The notes: a model not told the origin generated them from the letters alone. Positions 47,041-58,536 are shown, counted from the stretch's first letter. The stretch: DNA of 64,000 bases from Siphonodentalium dalli (GCA_032622095.1 CP136064.1:253086484-253150483), one strand, 5' to 3'. Translations and numbers: made by a program.

Positions 47041-48545
47041 AGATTGGTGTTCTGTATGAAAGTCATCATTCGGTGTGAACGGATTAGACAACAGATTGGT
47101 GTTCGATACGAAAGTCATCATTCAGTGTGAATGGATTAGACAACAGATTGGTGTTCGATACGAAAGTCATCATTCTGTGTGAATGGATTAGACAACAGAT
47201 TGGTGTTCGATACGAAAGTCATCATTCGGTGTGAATGGATTAGACAACAGATTGGTGTTCGATACGAAAGTCATCATTCAGTGTGAATGGAATAGACAAC
47301 AGATTGGTGTTCGATACGAAAGTCATCATTCAGTGTGAATGGATTAGACAACAGATTGGTGTTCTGCACGAAAGTCATCATTCGGTGTGAATGGATTAGA
47401 CAACAGATTGGTGTTCGATACGAAAGTCATCATTCGGTGTGAATGGATTAGACAACAGATTGGTGTTCGATACGAAAGTCATCATTCAGTGTGAATGGAA
47501 TAGACAACAGATTGGTGTTCGATACGAAAGTCATCATTCAGTGTGAATGGATTAGACAACAGATTGGTGTTCTGCACGAAAGTCATCATTCGGTGTGAAT
47601 GGATTAGACAACAGATTGGTGTTCGATACGAAAGTCATCATTCAGTGTGAATGGATTAGACAACAGATTGGTGTTCGATACGAAAGTCATCATTCTGTGT
47701 GAATGGATTAGACAACAGATTGGTGTTCTGTACGAAAGTCATCATTCGGTGTGAATGGATTAGACAACAGATTTGTGTTCTGTACGAAAGTCAACATTCG
47801 GTGTGAATGGATTAGACAACAGATTGGTGTTCGATACGAAAGTCAACATTCGGTGTGAATGGATTAGACAACAGATTGGTGTTCTGCACGAAAGTCATCA
47901 TTCGGTGTGAATGGATTAGACAACAGATTGGTGTTTGATACGAAAGTCATCATTCGGTGTGAATGGATTAGACAACAGATTGGTGTTCGATACGAAAGTC
48001 ATCATTCTGTGTGAATGGATTAGACAACAGATTTGTGTTCTGTACGAAAGTCATCATTCGGTGTGAATGGATTAGACAACAGATTTGTGTTCTGTACGAA
48101 AGTCAACATTCGGTGTGAATGGATTAGACAACAGATTGGTGTTCTGCACGAAAGTCATCATTCGGTGTGAATGGATTAGACAACAGATTGGTGTTCGATA
48201 CGAAAGTCATCATTCGGTGTGAATGGATTAGACAACAGATTGGTGTTCGATACGAAAGTCATCATTCTGTGTGAATGGATTAGACAACAGATTGGTGTTC
48301 TGTACGAAAGTCAACATTCGGTGTGAATGGATTAGACAACAGATTGGTGTTCGATACGAAAGTCATCATTCAGTGTGAATGGATTAGACAACAGATTGGT
48401 GTTCTGCACGAAAGTCATCATTCGGTGTGAATGGATTAGACAACAGATTGTTGTTCGATACGAAAGTCATCATTCGGTGTGAATGGATTAGACAACAGAT
48501 TGGTGTTCGGTACGAAAGTCATCATTCGGTGTGAATAGATTAGAT
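47041..48545. repeat. 52-bp minisatellite inside the LINE coding region
   Basis: About 29 head-to-tail copies of a 52-bp unit: CAGATTGGTGTTCGATACGA, AAGTCATCATTCGGTGTGAA, TGGATTAGACAA. Variable sites are TTCGATAC/TTCTGTAC/TTCTGCAC, CATCATT/CAACATT, TCGGTG/TCAGTG/TCTGTG, GATTGG/GATTTG. Because 52 is not a multiple of three, each added unit shifts frame. Edge units blend into LINE ORF text on both sides. Confidence 0.95.
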
Positions 48546-48845
48546 AAGAGAAGTTTATTTTTTTGGCACAGATGAGCAGTCGTGGTCATTTTCATATCAA
48601 ACAAGGCCAGTCTGAATAATGTTTCATCTGCCATATGGTTAAATGGGAGTAGTTGTTCAAGACAGTGGAAGCAAGGCCGTGTGTCCCCATTATCAACTAG
48701 TTTGGCAAAATCTTGTTTTGATAATAGGGAACAGCATAGATGTATCCATCGGTCACAAGAGTTACAGCACAGCTCATGTTTTGGTTTTTTCTTATTTTTT
48801 GTTTACAAATTGAACACGGGATTTTGGTAGGCATATTATAGTATG
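48546..48845 (-). mobile_element. LINE fragment: PHD-like finger
   Basis: From ATG near 48833 the minus strand reads MPTKIPCSICKQKIRKNQ. After a one-base frame change it continues ELCCNSCDRWIHLCCSLLSK, then TRPCFHCLEQLLPFNHMADE. The spacing CxxC ... CxxC ... WxHxxC ... CxxC is the PHD-type zinc finger found at the start of ORF2 in several invertebrate CR1/L2-like LINEs, where a PFNH block follows. It lies directly upstream of the minisatellite and endonuclease. Confidence 0.72.
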
Positions 48846-49099
48846 AGGGAGAAATGGCCATAGGGTAGCGGGGGTTTTAAGTGGGTGTTGGGAGTTTGTT
48901 TAGTGTACTGTCAGAGTTAATCAGGATATTGCATCATAGGGGACTCTTGATTCTCGTGTTAACTATATTACGTATTTTAACATTTGCACATCACAAAATT
49001 GTTTTCATTTTGAAAATGCATGTGTCCTAGATACCACCTTACAGTTTTCCAAACGGAAAATCCTATATGATTATCTTTTTTTTTCAGCTCCGTCTCAGT

Positions 49100-49740
49100 T
49101 CGTAGAATTATATCATTTGAGATTGCATATAATCTCGATTAAAACATAATTATGTTCGAATTAGCTGATTCTTACGTTCTTTTCTTCTGTATATATAATT
49201 GCGTCTTTGATAATTTTGCCTCTAAGTTCCTTTGGTTTATATATGTTCCTAGATTTCTGACCAATCCTGTAGAATTATAAGATTTTTTATCGTTTCAATT
49301 CGTCATTTCTTTTATTTTAGCATAAAACTTTATCGTTTTTCGGTCTTTTTCGTGCGAATATTCATTTGATTATGGTTCTGATGTATTGGCAATTACTATG
49401 TTAAAGTCTGTGTTTTCTATACAATGTTGTGGTTGTCTATGGCTGTTTCTAATTTAATTTGTCTTTTTTGTATTTCTGTTCTTTGTTGTTCAAATACTTG
49501 TCATTGTTTCTCTTAAAACTCTTTGATTTGTTTTTCTGTTTTTCTTGTTGTTGCCTCTATTTGTGCGTACTTTTCTCCACTCTTAGTTAATTGCCATTTT
49601 CATAACTATTAACACGTTTTTTTCAAGCTTCAACATATTCGTTGCCATTCTCTGTTTGTTGTTTTCCATTTCAGCAGCACGCATCTCCATTTTAGAACTA
49701 CATTTCCTTTCCTTTCTATGCATTGATCTTATATTATGTT
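49100..49740 (-). mobile_element. LINE fragment: coiled-coil ORF1 remnant
   Basis: Minus strand from ATG near 49722: MHRKERKCSSKMEMRAAEME, NNKQRMATNMLKLEKN. After a frame change, GEKYAQIEATTRKTEKQIKE, QQRTEIQKRQIKLETAIDN. Heptad-like charged and hydrophobic spacing indicates a coiled coil, as in LINE ORF1 proteins. Several stops show it is dead. Its place upstream of the PHD/endonuclease parts on the same strand supports one original element. Confidence 0.6.
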
Positions 49741-49769
49741 GATACAAGCGTGAAATTTATTCATTATTA

Positions 49770-49890
49770 GATACGGTATAACCTTTTATCACATGATTAG
49801 CCCTTAATCCGGCCTCATATTTTAGTAAGACACACGTGTATTATCGGCACGCGCAGTGACGTAAGTCACATGTAAGTATCCCACTCCCTT
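49770..49890. mobile_element. Repeat family G, copy 2 (partial)
   Basis: CCTCATATTTTAGTAAGACA, CACGTGTATTATCGGCACGC, GCAGTGACGTAAGTCAC. The inverse occurs near 59045-59105 and a relative near 32770-32815. Confidence 0.6.
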
Positions 49891-50189
49891 TAATTATTGG
49901 TATTGTTACAACTACATGCTCTTTCAATAAGACAAAGACCAAGCTGTACACAAGCCATAATCCATGCACTAATTAACTAGATCAAAAGACTGGCCGAATG
50001 TTCCGCGGTAGCCGAATGTTTCCAGCCGAGTGTTCCCGCGACAGAAAAAATACCTATCCGAGTCTTCCTGTTCTCCCAAATTGGTACACGACGGTAAAGA
50101 ATCATACATGTATAACATGCTGTCAGAGTTGGTGCTACTTATCCGGATAACCAGGCGGTTAGTGTGTCATACTGTTCCGGAATGTATCC

Positions 50190-50373
50190 TTTACCAAAAA
50201 AAAACATAACCAACTTCCGGTTAATGGCAAATGCGGAAGTAACTTTTTATATTTGAGTTGTCTTGCTTCAGTACACTCAGATTGTAAATTTGACGCGCGT
50301 CAGTCGGTAAACATCTGTTCAAAGCATTGCGTATGCAGATGACAACAACCGGATAACACACTTGTCTCGCGAG
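50190..50373 (+). promoter_or_regulatory. Candidate promoter and 5' UTR of the SWAP-70/DEF6 gene
   Basis: Two ETS-like sites (ACTTCCGGTT near 50211, GCGGAAGT near 50232) lie about 130-170 bp before the ATG. Then come a TTTATATTT stretch and CpG-containing GACGCGCGTCAG. An in-frame stop (TAA at 50308) separates this from the coding frame, and two short out-of-frame ATGs (50333, 50339) precede the start. The transcription start is not determined. Confidence 0.3.
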
Positions 50374-50601
50374 ATGAATCACTTGAGGAGAATTAGTTCA
50401 AAGAAGTCTCCCGGACCCGTCGACACGGATGACAAAAACAAAAAGAGAATGTCTGCGTGCTCAATAAGTACGGATTGGAACGGTCCCGTGGAACTTTCTG
50501 GGTTGGACTATGCTTTTAAAGAGAGTACAAAGAGTATTTGGCACGCCTTCGATAACCTGGATTTAAAACGTTCAGGGAAAGTTCAGAAATCGCAAGTTAA
50601 G
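50374..50601 (+). CDS. SWAP-70/DEF6 homologue, coding exon 1
   Basis: ATG at 50374 is the first in-frame ATG after an upstream stop; 76 codons end at a consensus donor (AAG/GTGAGC, phase 0). Residues about 1-50 are a basic, serine-rich extension not present in vertebrate SWAP-70. From KSIWHAFDNLDLKRSGKVQK the exon matches the EF-hand-like start of SWAP-70/DEF6 (KSIW.AF..LD....GKV.KSQ.K). These proteins bind phosphoinositides through a PH domain and act on Rac/Cdc42 signalling and F-actin at membranes (established for the vertebrate members). The join to the exon at 56299 is strongly supported, since KSQVK/VLMNN lines up with KSQLK/VLSHN of the family. The intron is 5697 bp. Confidence 0.85.
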
Positions 50602-50876
50602 GTGAGCACTCATCAACTGTTGTTCTGGTACAGTGTATATGTTTACTGCATAGGAATGACTCCATGCTAGCACAGCGCGACAGCAGTCAGTGTCACTATT
50701 ACATTCATGACATTGATAGACTATGTTAAACGGATCTGGACCAGCTTGTCCCAGGGCCCACTCGGTCCAGACAGTTTTTGGGATGAGTTGTGGCCAAGTA
50801 CATGTACATGTAGTTAGGTACCGCGCTACTACTGAATCTTTTCAATCAGTATAGTAGCACCTGATTGGTTCCATTG
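50602..50876. other. Intron 1 of the SWAP-70/DEF6 gene, 5' part
   Basis: No structure apart from a short hairpin near 50820-50870 (GCGCTACTACTGAATC against GATTGAAAAGATTCAG-type text). Confidence 0.5.
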
Positions 50877-52988
50877 ACCTATTAAGTTTTATCTAAACAA
50901 ACACAAATTACTACTAAATAAAACAAAATATCAACAAAATAAGCCTTGATATTTTCTTATAGATATATACAATGTACACATAATAAACATGACTGGGATA
51001 AATTTACCTTTTGTAAGCATAGCCGGCATAATCCTAAAAATCTCAATGTTTACACATTGTTTCCTAGAATGACACACAGAAATGGTGAATCCCCAAAAAT
51101 ATCCAAGGAAAGACATCACATGATTTGGGAAATCTGTGTTCTACATGTTGTGTCCCAGGGGATCCTTTGCCAGTTTGGGGAATTTCCACCTTTTGACCAA
51201 TGACATGGCCTGTAGTTGAAAATCTACGGGATATAAAGATTCACATTCCCGTGTAGTCAATTTTGGACTACATGGCCTGATGCCGTGCTTTTCCATGTGA
51301 CTTTTGACCTGGTCACTGCCTAATGACATCACATTCATCAGCTATTATGCCACATGGCCAAAATGGGAGTCCATGAGGGCCCCTTCCCCCTCCCCCCTTG
51401 AGTCCGGAGTCCAGTTTTAAAATGACGCTGGAATCCGGAATCCAGCTTCAAATTGACCCTGGAATCCGGAATCCAGTTTAAAAAACAAATACCGATTTCA
51501 CGTTCAGTTTACATAATATTATAGATTAGTTTTGTGATACCCATAATATATGAGCAGGTGGATGCTCGCATCCCGGTCCCACATATAAAGGCACCCCCGT
51601 CTTGAACCCCGGTAGTGGAAACTTCACCAATGAGGTCCAGAGCAGTCTACCTTGCGGAAGTTTACAAAATGTTAGGATAAGAGTAACAAAGGCATAGAAT
51701 ATACGTCTAGACTCACTTGGATTAACCGATCTTTATCACATTCCCGTGTAAAAACTAATAAATTAAACGCTCTTTATATGGGCGTGATATATTGACCCAG
51801 AATTAATACCCCGATGTGATAACACATGTAAAACCCTCGGGTGGACTCCAAACTCGAACCCAACCTGCACCGGATCAGTAATCCCAGTAAATCCCACGTG
51901 GTCCCGGCCTGCACTCTGTGTTAGAAAACCCAAATACTAAATTAAGTTTAGAAAGTTGATACGTATCTTAAGCCACCACACATAAACCAATACCGAATGA
52001 TGGATGGACAGACGGTCGGACAGATCAATAACATAATGCCCACGCTCCACTAGAAAATTGGGGATTAATCTATGATTACATATCGATTTTGATATATAAA
52101 TATATGCATGTAGCACGGGAGTTGGAGCTCCCGATAATATGTATATATCCACTGGTAGTCAAACAATACACATGCATGTATTTGAATGCGTGTATGTGGC
52201 CGCTTGGGTCCCAGATAATAATATCAACAATCATGCTTAACACATCGCATGTAAACCGCCAAACAAACGCCATTTGAATTAATGTGTTTGATGATATAGC
52301 TAAGTGTCAGAGAGTAAACAGTTTTACATATAGCATGGTTGAAATCCACACACTATCCTGGCAAGGTTATATTGTTTTAACTAGCCATCGGAGGTACTGT
52401 TGTTTATATGTTGATGGTAGCCCAATATAACATACACATTTTGAATTGTGGGTTAAGTTTATGCCCACAGCGCATTTTCACGGAAATATAATTGGCAGTC
52501 CATCATCCAAATTGTTTTGCTATGTCTTTGGGGCATTTTTTGAGATATGTTGCTGCAAATAATGACCGGAAAGATAATGAGCACCGTATACAAACGAATA
52601 TATACGGACTAAGTCCTATAAGATTAAGAGTGTGCATCAAATTGGATCCCATATAAAATTCATGATATTATGACCAAATGAGGAACCAAATCGCAATATT
52701 TCACTCGAAATGGAATCCGTTTATATAAATACATAATCCGGAATCCAGCTTAATTTGTGTCTTGAATCTGGCGTACGGGTCCAAAATGGGTCGAATCCGG
52801 CGTACGAAAAGGGGGGGAAGGGGCCCTCGTCCATTGTAGGAATTGGATTTAATGTTTTTATTTTGGATTACCAAAGGTAAATTTATACCAGTCATGGTAA
52901 TATTATACATCCATAAGAAAATGTTAAGGCTTATTTTGTTGATATTTTGTTATTTGATAGTAATTTTTTTTGGTTTAGATAACACTCA
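50877..52988. mobile_element. About 2.1-kb element with long terminal inverted repeats, in intron 1
   Basis: The left end (50877-51035) has TTTTATCTAAACAAACAC, AACAAAATATCAACAAAATA, AGCCTTGATATTTTCTTATA and GACTGGGATAAATTTACCTT. These are inverted at 52840-52988 (AAGGTAAATTTATACCAGTC, TATTTTGTTGATATTTTGTT, GGTTTAGATAACACT). Inner subterminal texts also pair: AGGGCCCCTTCCCCCTCCCC with GGGGGGGAAGGGGCCCT, and several GGAATCCGGAATCCAG copies on both sides. The interior (51500-52730) shows no transposase. It is a nonautonomous or gutted DNA transposon. Confidence 0.72.
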
Positions 52989-53089
52989 GCAGGTCTATGG
53001 AGACCATCAGCTCCGTTAAAATGGCTAGTTTGGTATACTTAACATTTTCGCGGCGTAGTGTCTAGTGGCCAAGTTGGCCTGGGAATTAA

Positions 53090-53300
53090 AGATGCATTAT
53101 CTGAATTAACGCTCCTAAATTATTATTTCTTTGGCTTCGGGGATAAAAACTATTTGATTCGAGTCAAGGAACTCACATGTCAAAGCTCAGAGTGATCAGA
53201 TATCTATTTTTTAATTTGTTATTTCTCGAGATGTGCAATTATATGTGGCCCAGAGAAACGTTGTCAAATGGACGGTCTCGGACAAAATTGCGGATTTAGA
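53090..53300 (+). mobile_element. TTAA-type element family D, partial copy
   Basis: TTAA (53086-53089), AGATGCATTATCTGAATTAA, ACGCTCCTAAATTATTATTT, CTTTGGCTTCGGGGATAAAA, GATTCGAGTCAAGGAAC, ending near GATGGATAACTCTAAAATCA at about 53318. The inverse arm is missing. Confidence 0.7.
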
Positions 53301-53318
53301 TGGATAACTCTAAAATCA

Positions 53319-54419
53319 ATCGGTAATACGGCCAAATTCTGTGATAATCAAGTGATAATATGCAGACTTTCATTTTTAGAAAATGAAGGCGCACATAGTC
53401 TCGCTCGCTGGTTTGGGCCCAGGCGCGCAGTTTCTATCAAGATAAAATAAACAGCGGATTGCCGGAAATCCGAAATACATTCATAAATGCCGCGTAAATT
53501 GAATTAGTTAACTCACGATCGATGTCCAGTGAATCTCTTTGATGGTTTAACACTGCTTAATCCACTATCCATAAGCACAAGTGAATGTTACACACTATGT
53601 TTTATATTGTACATGCTCCTATACTAATTGTAATTCATAATTATTAATAAAGAATCAATTTAATACTCCGATTCCATGCTGACAGAATAATATCAACTTC
53701 TCCCGGCCACGTGGTCTCGCTTTGATTTTCCAGGAATTTATGTGATGTCATAAGCCATATATAGAAATCATTCAAATGTATTTTTAGCTTCGAATCATTC
53801 AGACAGATTGTGCATTCGACACTGTGTGACCTCAAATAATTTACTGGTGTCGGTGATCAAACGTCGGGCGGGTTGATTGACACCGCACTGTGAATGGAAA
53901 GTTGTGGAATTGGTAACTAGGTCGCGGCACCTTTGATCTCGCGACACATCACACAGGCATTCTCGCAACGCGGTAATAAAACGGGAAATGGGACACATTA
54001 TTAACCAATCTCGTCTGGGTAGACACTGAAAATATCGTTTAAAATGCAAACTAACTCACACTGTTTGACCATGGTGTCACCCATGCACAGGTCACCCCAG
54101 GGTTGTGAATTCGGAGATGTGATTTCATGCACAATCGGTCAGCAGTGTGTGTATTTCTGATAAGCATTAATTCAACATCAAAGATCTAAACATGATTTAT
54201 CGCTTTACATGTACATATGAATAATGATGCTGAGATTGGTTGCCCGCATGTAAATATATTTGTCTCTTACCTATCTAAAATAGCCCTCTTAGTTTCCCTA
54301 TTGTTTGGTATACTATAAACTTATGAGTCATACTATTTATTACTCAGTTTTAAATTCGTGCACTGATGGGGGCGCGAAAAATATTACTGCGCAAATTTAT
54401 ATACGAGTAAGGTACTTAC
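53319..54419. other. Non-coding interval in intron 1
   Basis: No gene or repeat structure supported; a CG-richer patch at 53860-53970 has no recognised feature. Confidence 0.4.
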
Positions 54420-54656
54420 ATGTATATATTGGAGGGCAACAGTGACTGGATATTCCGAGACACATTACATGTAAATAGCTCTGCTGGTAAGGATACTATA
54501 GAAGCATTTATGGAGGAAATATATGATGAAAATATAGAAAGGATTGTTAAAGGTTTTACTACTTTATTAATAAATGCTGCTGATAAAATAATGAAGAACG
54601 CTAAAAGGAAAAACAAAACAAAGGCATTAAACATAAATGCTTTGACAAAGACCTAA
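54420..54656 (+). mobile_element. LINE-like ORF2 linker fragment
   Basis: A 78-codon frame encodes WIFRDTLHVNSSAGKDTIEA, then VKGFTTLLINAADKIMKNAK and a Lys/Arg-rich end before a stop. The pattern F...L......D....F...L...AD..MK... followed by KRKNK resembles the endonuclease-to-RT linker of CR1/L2/RTE-type LINEs, where such a helix precedes the PWF/PW motif. Motif-poor, so the call is moderate. It lies on the sense strand of the host intron. Confidence 0.4.
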
Positions 54657-55865
54657 ATACAATATTCCCGGGTCAAATTACCCATATGTACAAATTCTCA
54701 GTTCTGGGGGTCCTGCTGTTTCTGTATAAATGATCAGTAGATAAAAGCTGAAACAGCATTTCAAGTTTGACACTGCATGTCACTAGTATTGCCCCCTATG
54801 ACATCAGTATGATTCAGACAGCATAATCTATAAGGGAATATTCAATCGCATGATTCTGCATAACTTCAGTTACAGACAGCCTATCACAAAAATCTTTTCG
54901 GCAACATGCTCAGTGGATAAGCAGGCAACAATAATGAGAACAGCTACGCCGCCGCCGACAGCCATATTGGCCACAAGCCGCCGCCAGCCATATTATCTCT
55001 ATGCCAGCCACATAAAAAAACGTCCGCCGTCGGAATTGTCAAATGGCTGAGCCGCAGGCATGGGTTTATATGTCAAGCACAACTTCACTATAAATCGCAA
55101 AGAACTAAACTACATTGGTATATATATTCGTAAGAACTCGGCAATGTTGTTTATTATCAGAACACCCGGGCCTCTCAATGTGGAATAGACTATTCCAATG
55201 AATGCTTGCATATAACTGAATGGGAGAATCCGTTCAGTATTGAAAGGGTTAATGTATAAATTGTTTATTTCGACACGAGTAATTTGTCAATATATGCACA
55301 TAACATGTAGAAGAGAATAGAATATAGTTTGAAATATTATATCATTAGGGCCTACTATCGGATTCATCATTCAATGATGCATGCATAATTGCCAGATGCC
55401 AGTGATGATATAGCAGTCTGAAGTCGACAAAACTTCCAATGTTACTTATACCGATTAGATGGGAAACTACAGGTATATAGTACATCCATGCCATTCCTTT
55501 GTGTATTTTTGCCATATTGGAAAAGCCCAACACCAAAAAGAGCACATATGGTCTGAGATTCTACGGGTTCACCACAAATGCTAAAACAAACAGGGTCTAT
55601 AACCGGGGATTAGGAAAATTTCGTAAACGAAAATACGCTGATTGATAACGTCTCAGCCAGCTGAGCCGCCATATTTCGTCACCAGCCACGAAATTGGTTG
55701 AGCCAGCCGCGAAAACCATTTGTTGTGACTTCGGGGTCTACCACACACTATGATGCAATCAAGCATGCTAAACAATGGACCACCATGCCACTACAGTAGG
55801 ATCACTACATTGTGATAATAAATTCCTTAGCCAGAGGAACACAGCACAAGATTTGAAACACAAGT
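54657..55865. other. Non-coding interval in intron 1
   Basis: Repeated CCGCCGCC(G/A)(A/G)CAGCCATATT texts near 54948-54990 and a scrap resembling the 13471-14467 element near 55180-55250 (ending GTATTGAAAGGGTTAATG). No gene supported. Confidence 0.4.
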
Positions 55866-55869
55866 TTAA

Positions 55870-56215
55870 AGGCTCACATAATCGTCGAGTCTCCAATTAT
55901 TTCTATATACATGTAGTCAGTGTTGTTGACTATTGTTGGAATGAAATAAAACCAAATATGCATATACTAGTATATTCCACCAGAATGCATCAAAATTAAA
56001 AACTAAGAGATAGAGTTATTCCCCTTCAATTGAGAATTATAGACTGGCAGTACAGTCCAGATAAAAATTAAGCACCGAACACATGTCGGTTCCTTGACAA
56101 AAAAAAAAATATGTTCACAGTTTATTCAAACGGATAAGTTGATAAATCAATGTTTTGGAGCTTCCTCTTCCAAATGGTATATAATATAGAATATGTTTTA
56201 TATATTGTGATTTGT
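55870..56215. mobile_element. Partial copy of the AGGCCCACTT TTAA MITE
   Basis: TTAA (55866-55869), then AGGCTCACATAATCGTCGAG. The shared interior (ATATTCCACCAGAATGCATC, GAGTTATTCCCCTTCAATTG, ATGTTTTGGAGCTTCCTCTT, CAAATGGTATATAATATAGA) runs up to about 80 bp before SWAP-70/DEF6 exon 2. The right terminus is missing. Confidence 0.65.
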
Positions 56216-56298
56216 CACTTTCAGGTCAATCTTGTTACATGTACACGCACAAACTTATATTATCATACTTTACATGTCCATTTATATATCTTTTTCAG

Positions 56299-56865
56299 GT
56301 TTTGATGAATAACATAGCATCTGCATACAAACAAGACAGTGGAGAGGAAATTTTAAATTCTGATAAGTATGCAGATGTTAAAGAAATTAATTTCAACGAC
56401 TTTCTGGAGATATACAATAATAAACTATACAGTCAATTCAAACTGTTGTCTCAGTCGCCTGATGAGAAATTCTCACAACACCCAGACTTTGATAAAGTCG
56501 ACGAGGTTTGCTGGACGGTTGTCAATCAAATCACTCAGCACTCAGGTAAAGCGAAAATCAAAAAAGCTGATGTAGCGTTCTATCTCTGGAAACTGTTTAA
56601 CTACTTCGCTGAAGTTGACCCAAACAACAATGCTGTGATACCAATGGTTATTGACACAGAGGAAATAAGATACATCTCCAATTTATTCAACAATATCACA
56701 GGACGAGAGGAAGTCACCCTGAAGATCATCGACACCGGACAGTTCTCGTTTACAGAGTTCTGTATGATTCTGATTTCTCATGTCTTTAAGAACATGAACG
56801 AGGATGAAGTGGAGTTTGGTGTGACGGCTCTGTACAAGCATATCATTGGTGATGTTATAAAGTCT
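56299..56865 (+). CDS. SWAP-70/DEF6 homologue, coding exon 2
   Basis: The acceptor TATCTTTTTCAG (ending 56298) opens a phase-0 exon of 189 codons. It runs from VLMNNIASAY to HIIGDVIKS, closing at a TCT/GTGAGT donor. It covers the remainder of the N-terminal domain of SWAP-70/DEF6 that precedes the PH domain. Recognisable blocks are FDKVDEVCWTVVNQITQ (family: FDELCWTL), DVAFYLWKLFNYFAE (family: FRLWCLFNFLSED), IDTEEIRYI and ALYKHIIGDVIK (family: VYQELIQDVLK). Reading on past the donor gives a non-homologous tail, which supports the splice call. The PH domain and coiled-coil/DH-like exons should follow but were not found in the remaining 7.1 kb. Confidence 0.88.
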
Positions 56866-57271
56866 GTGAGTATCCAGTCAAATTCATACTCAGTTATTTT
56901 AAAGCCACTCAATGCACATAGTGTTCAAATAATTTTGTCCCCACATCCGGTTGTAACTAGCAATCTGATTGGCTACAACGCCATGTTTAAATCACCATGT
57001 CCCCCGTCACCCTTGACGGCGGGGTATAAGAGAACGTGCGCCAAACATCGGGGGTATATGAGCACGTGAAACATCGGGGGTATATGAATGACCCTTGAAC
57101 TGGGAGTTTCCACCAATCGTGACGTTGCTCTCGCACGCCGAATTTGACGTCACCTGACGCCGCGCCCTTAGGTCAGCTACTGAATTATTCTTATTGGTGT
57201 GAATTAATCGGATAACCTATGAAAAACACACTTAAATTAAGGAGACATGGTTATTGTTGTGGGGACAAAAT

Positions 57272-57413
57272 CGTTATCTCCGGCAACATCGTGGGGTACA
57301 TGGAGATTTAATACCTGGATGTCTCTTTTTGAACCCCTCGGCTCCGCCTCGGGGTTCAAAATCGACATCCAGGTATTAAATCTCCATGTACCCCCGATGT
57401 TGCCGAAGATAAC
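57272..57413. mobile_element. 142-bp foldback hairpin
   Basis: CGTTATCTCCGGCAACATCG, GGGTACATGGAGATTTAATA, CCTGGATGTC and GAACCCCTCGGCTCCGCCTC fold on the inverse (GAGGTTCA-type turn, GACATCCAGGTATTAAATCT, CCATGTACCCCCGATGTTGC). Related to 15218-15305. It lies in intron 2 of the SWAP-70/DEF6 gene. Confidence 0.8.
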
Positions 57414-57567
57414 TAATAATACCCTCCATAATAAATTTATGGGGGTGTATATTCATGTAGGAATCAGCTTGTCTGTCATTTCATGGACTTGCTATCACTT
57501 TAGTCTATAAATGATGGAATGTTTTGGAACCAGGTCATATAAAGACTCAGTTAGAGCCATACCCCCT

Positions 57568-57581
57568 CCCCCCCCCCCCCC
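57568..57581. repeat. Poly-C run (14)
   Basis: Preceded by ACCCCCT; likely length-variable. Confidence 0.9.
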
Positions 57582-58049
57582 AAGGCTATCCAATTCCCAA
57601 ATTGGGTTATTCCAGTTCATTCGTATTTTAAGGGACATAAAGCTGTTTTTACAAGTACATTTACAACAATCGTCACTAAGAAGAAAATGGAAAAATAGTT
57701 CGAAATTGTTTTTATTTTTATTATTTATAACACATTAGAGATGAGACGTCCCTTTTAAAAACCTTTATTATGTAAACATCACTGTCACAGTGGAATTACC
57801 GATAAAAGTCCAATTAGTCCAATAAGATTCCAAAGTTTAACGAGAACTTGACAGTAAACACTGGAAAAGGTCAAAGCATTGAAAAATATTTTGATATTCA
57901 TATTCAGACTAAAATATTTGAATTTAGTAGTCTTACTACAAAATTAGCGATGTTCATCCAGGGTCATAAATCTCCATCACAAGTTGATGATGAGCCAGAA
58001 ACTGCCTCAGCTGGTTCACCCAGAAGGATGCCTCAAAATATGTTGCCGA

Positions 58050-58475
58050 TATATGCAGATGAGGTCCCCTGAGGGTGAATATATGAACGTTGCCCTGCAC
58101 AGAGGGCTAGCAGCACCAAATTCATCCTCTGGCGACCTCATTCTGCATGGACTCATCTGCTATGGGAGGCCTAGACACATATTTAAGTTCTCAGATGGTG
58201 AAGATGGTGATGTGCACCCATTGAGCACCTCAATTATGCATTGTGTCGTCTGCCAGTTTAGGGGTGTAGAGAAACTAAACTGAAAAATAAAAAGAACTTT
58301 CTAAAGAAACTATATTACAAGTAGATATAATATATAAATCATAAAGATAATTTTCAGAGAAGATGAGGCCTAAGCAGAATGAGGTCCCCAGAGAGTGACG
58401 TTTGTGATGCTAACATGCTGTGTGGGTAGAATCACTGAATTCACCCTCTGGGGACCTAATTCTGCCACCATATCT
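58050..58475. repeat. Hairpin-pair segment, copy 1
   Basis: Two hairpins of the type CAGAATGAGGTCCCCAGAGG ... CCTCTGGGGACCTCATTCTG (about 58050-58155 and 58378-58475) are separated by TATGGGAGGCCTAGACAC and GATGGTGATGTGCACCC. Arms are about 40-45 bp with an internal GATGCTA/TAGCATC-like match. The whole arrangement recurs at 59508-59920. Confidence 0.75.
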
Positions 58476-58536
58476 TGAGGCCTGCCCAGAGGGTGTGTAT
58501 TATACCTAAAACATCACAGAAGCTTTCTGACCGTCA

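Noticed and set aside
47041-48545. Repeat-domain protein
   Set aside because: The 52-bp period breaks frame every unit and stops occur in all frames.
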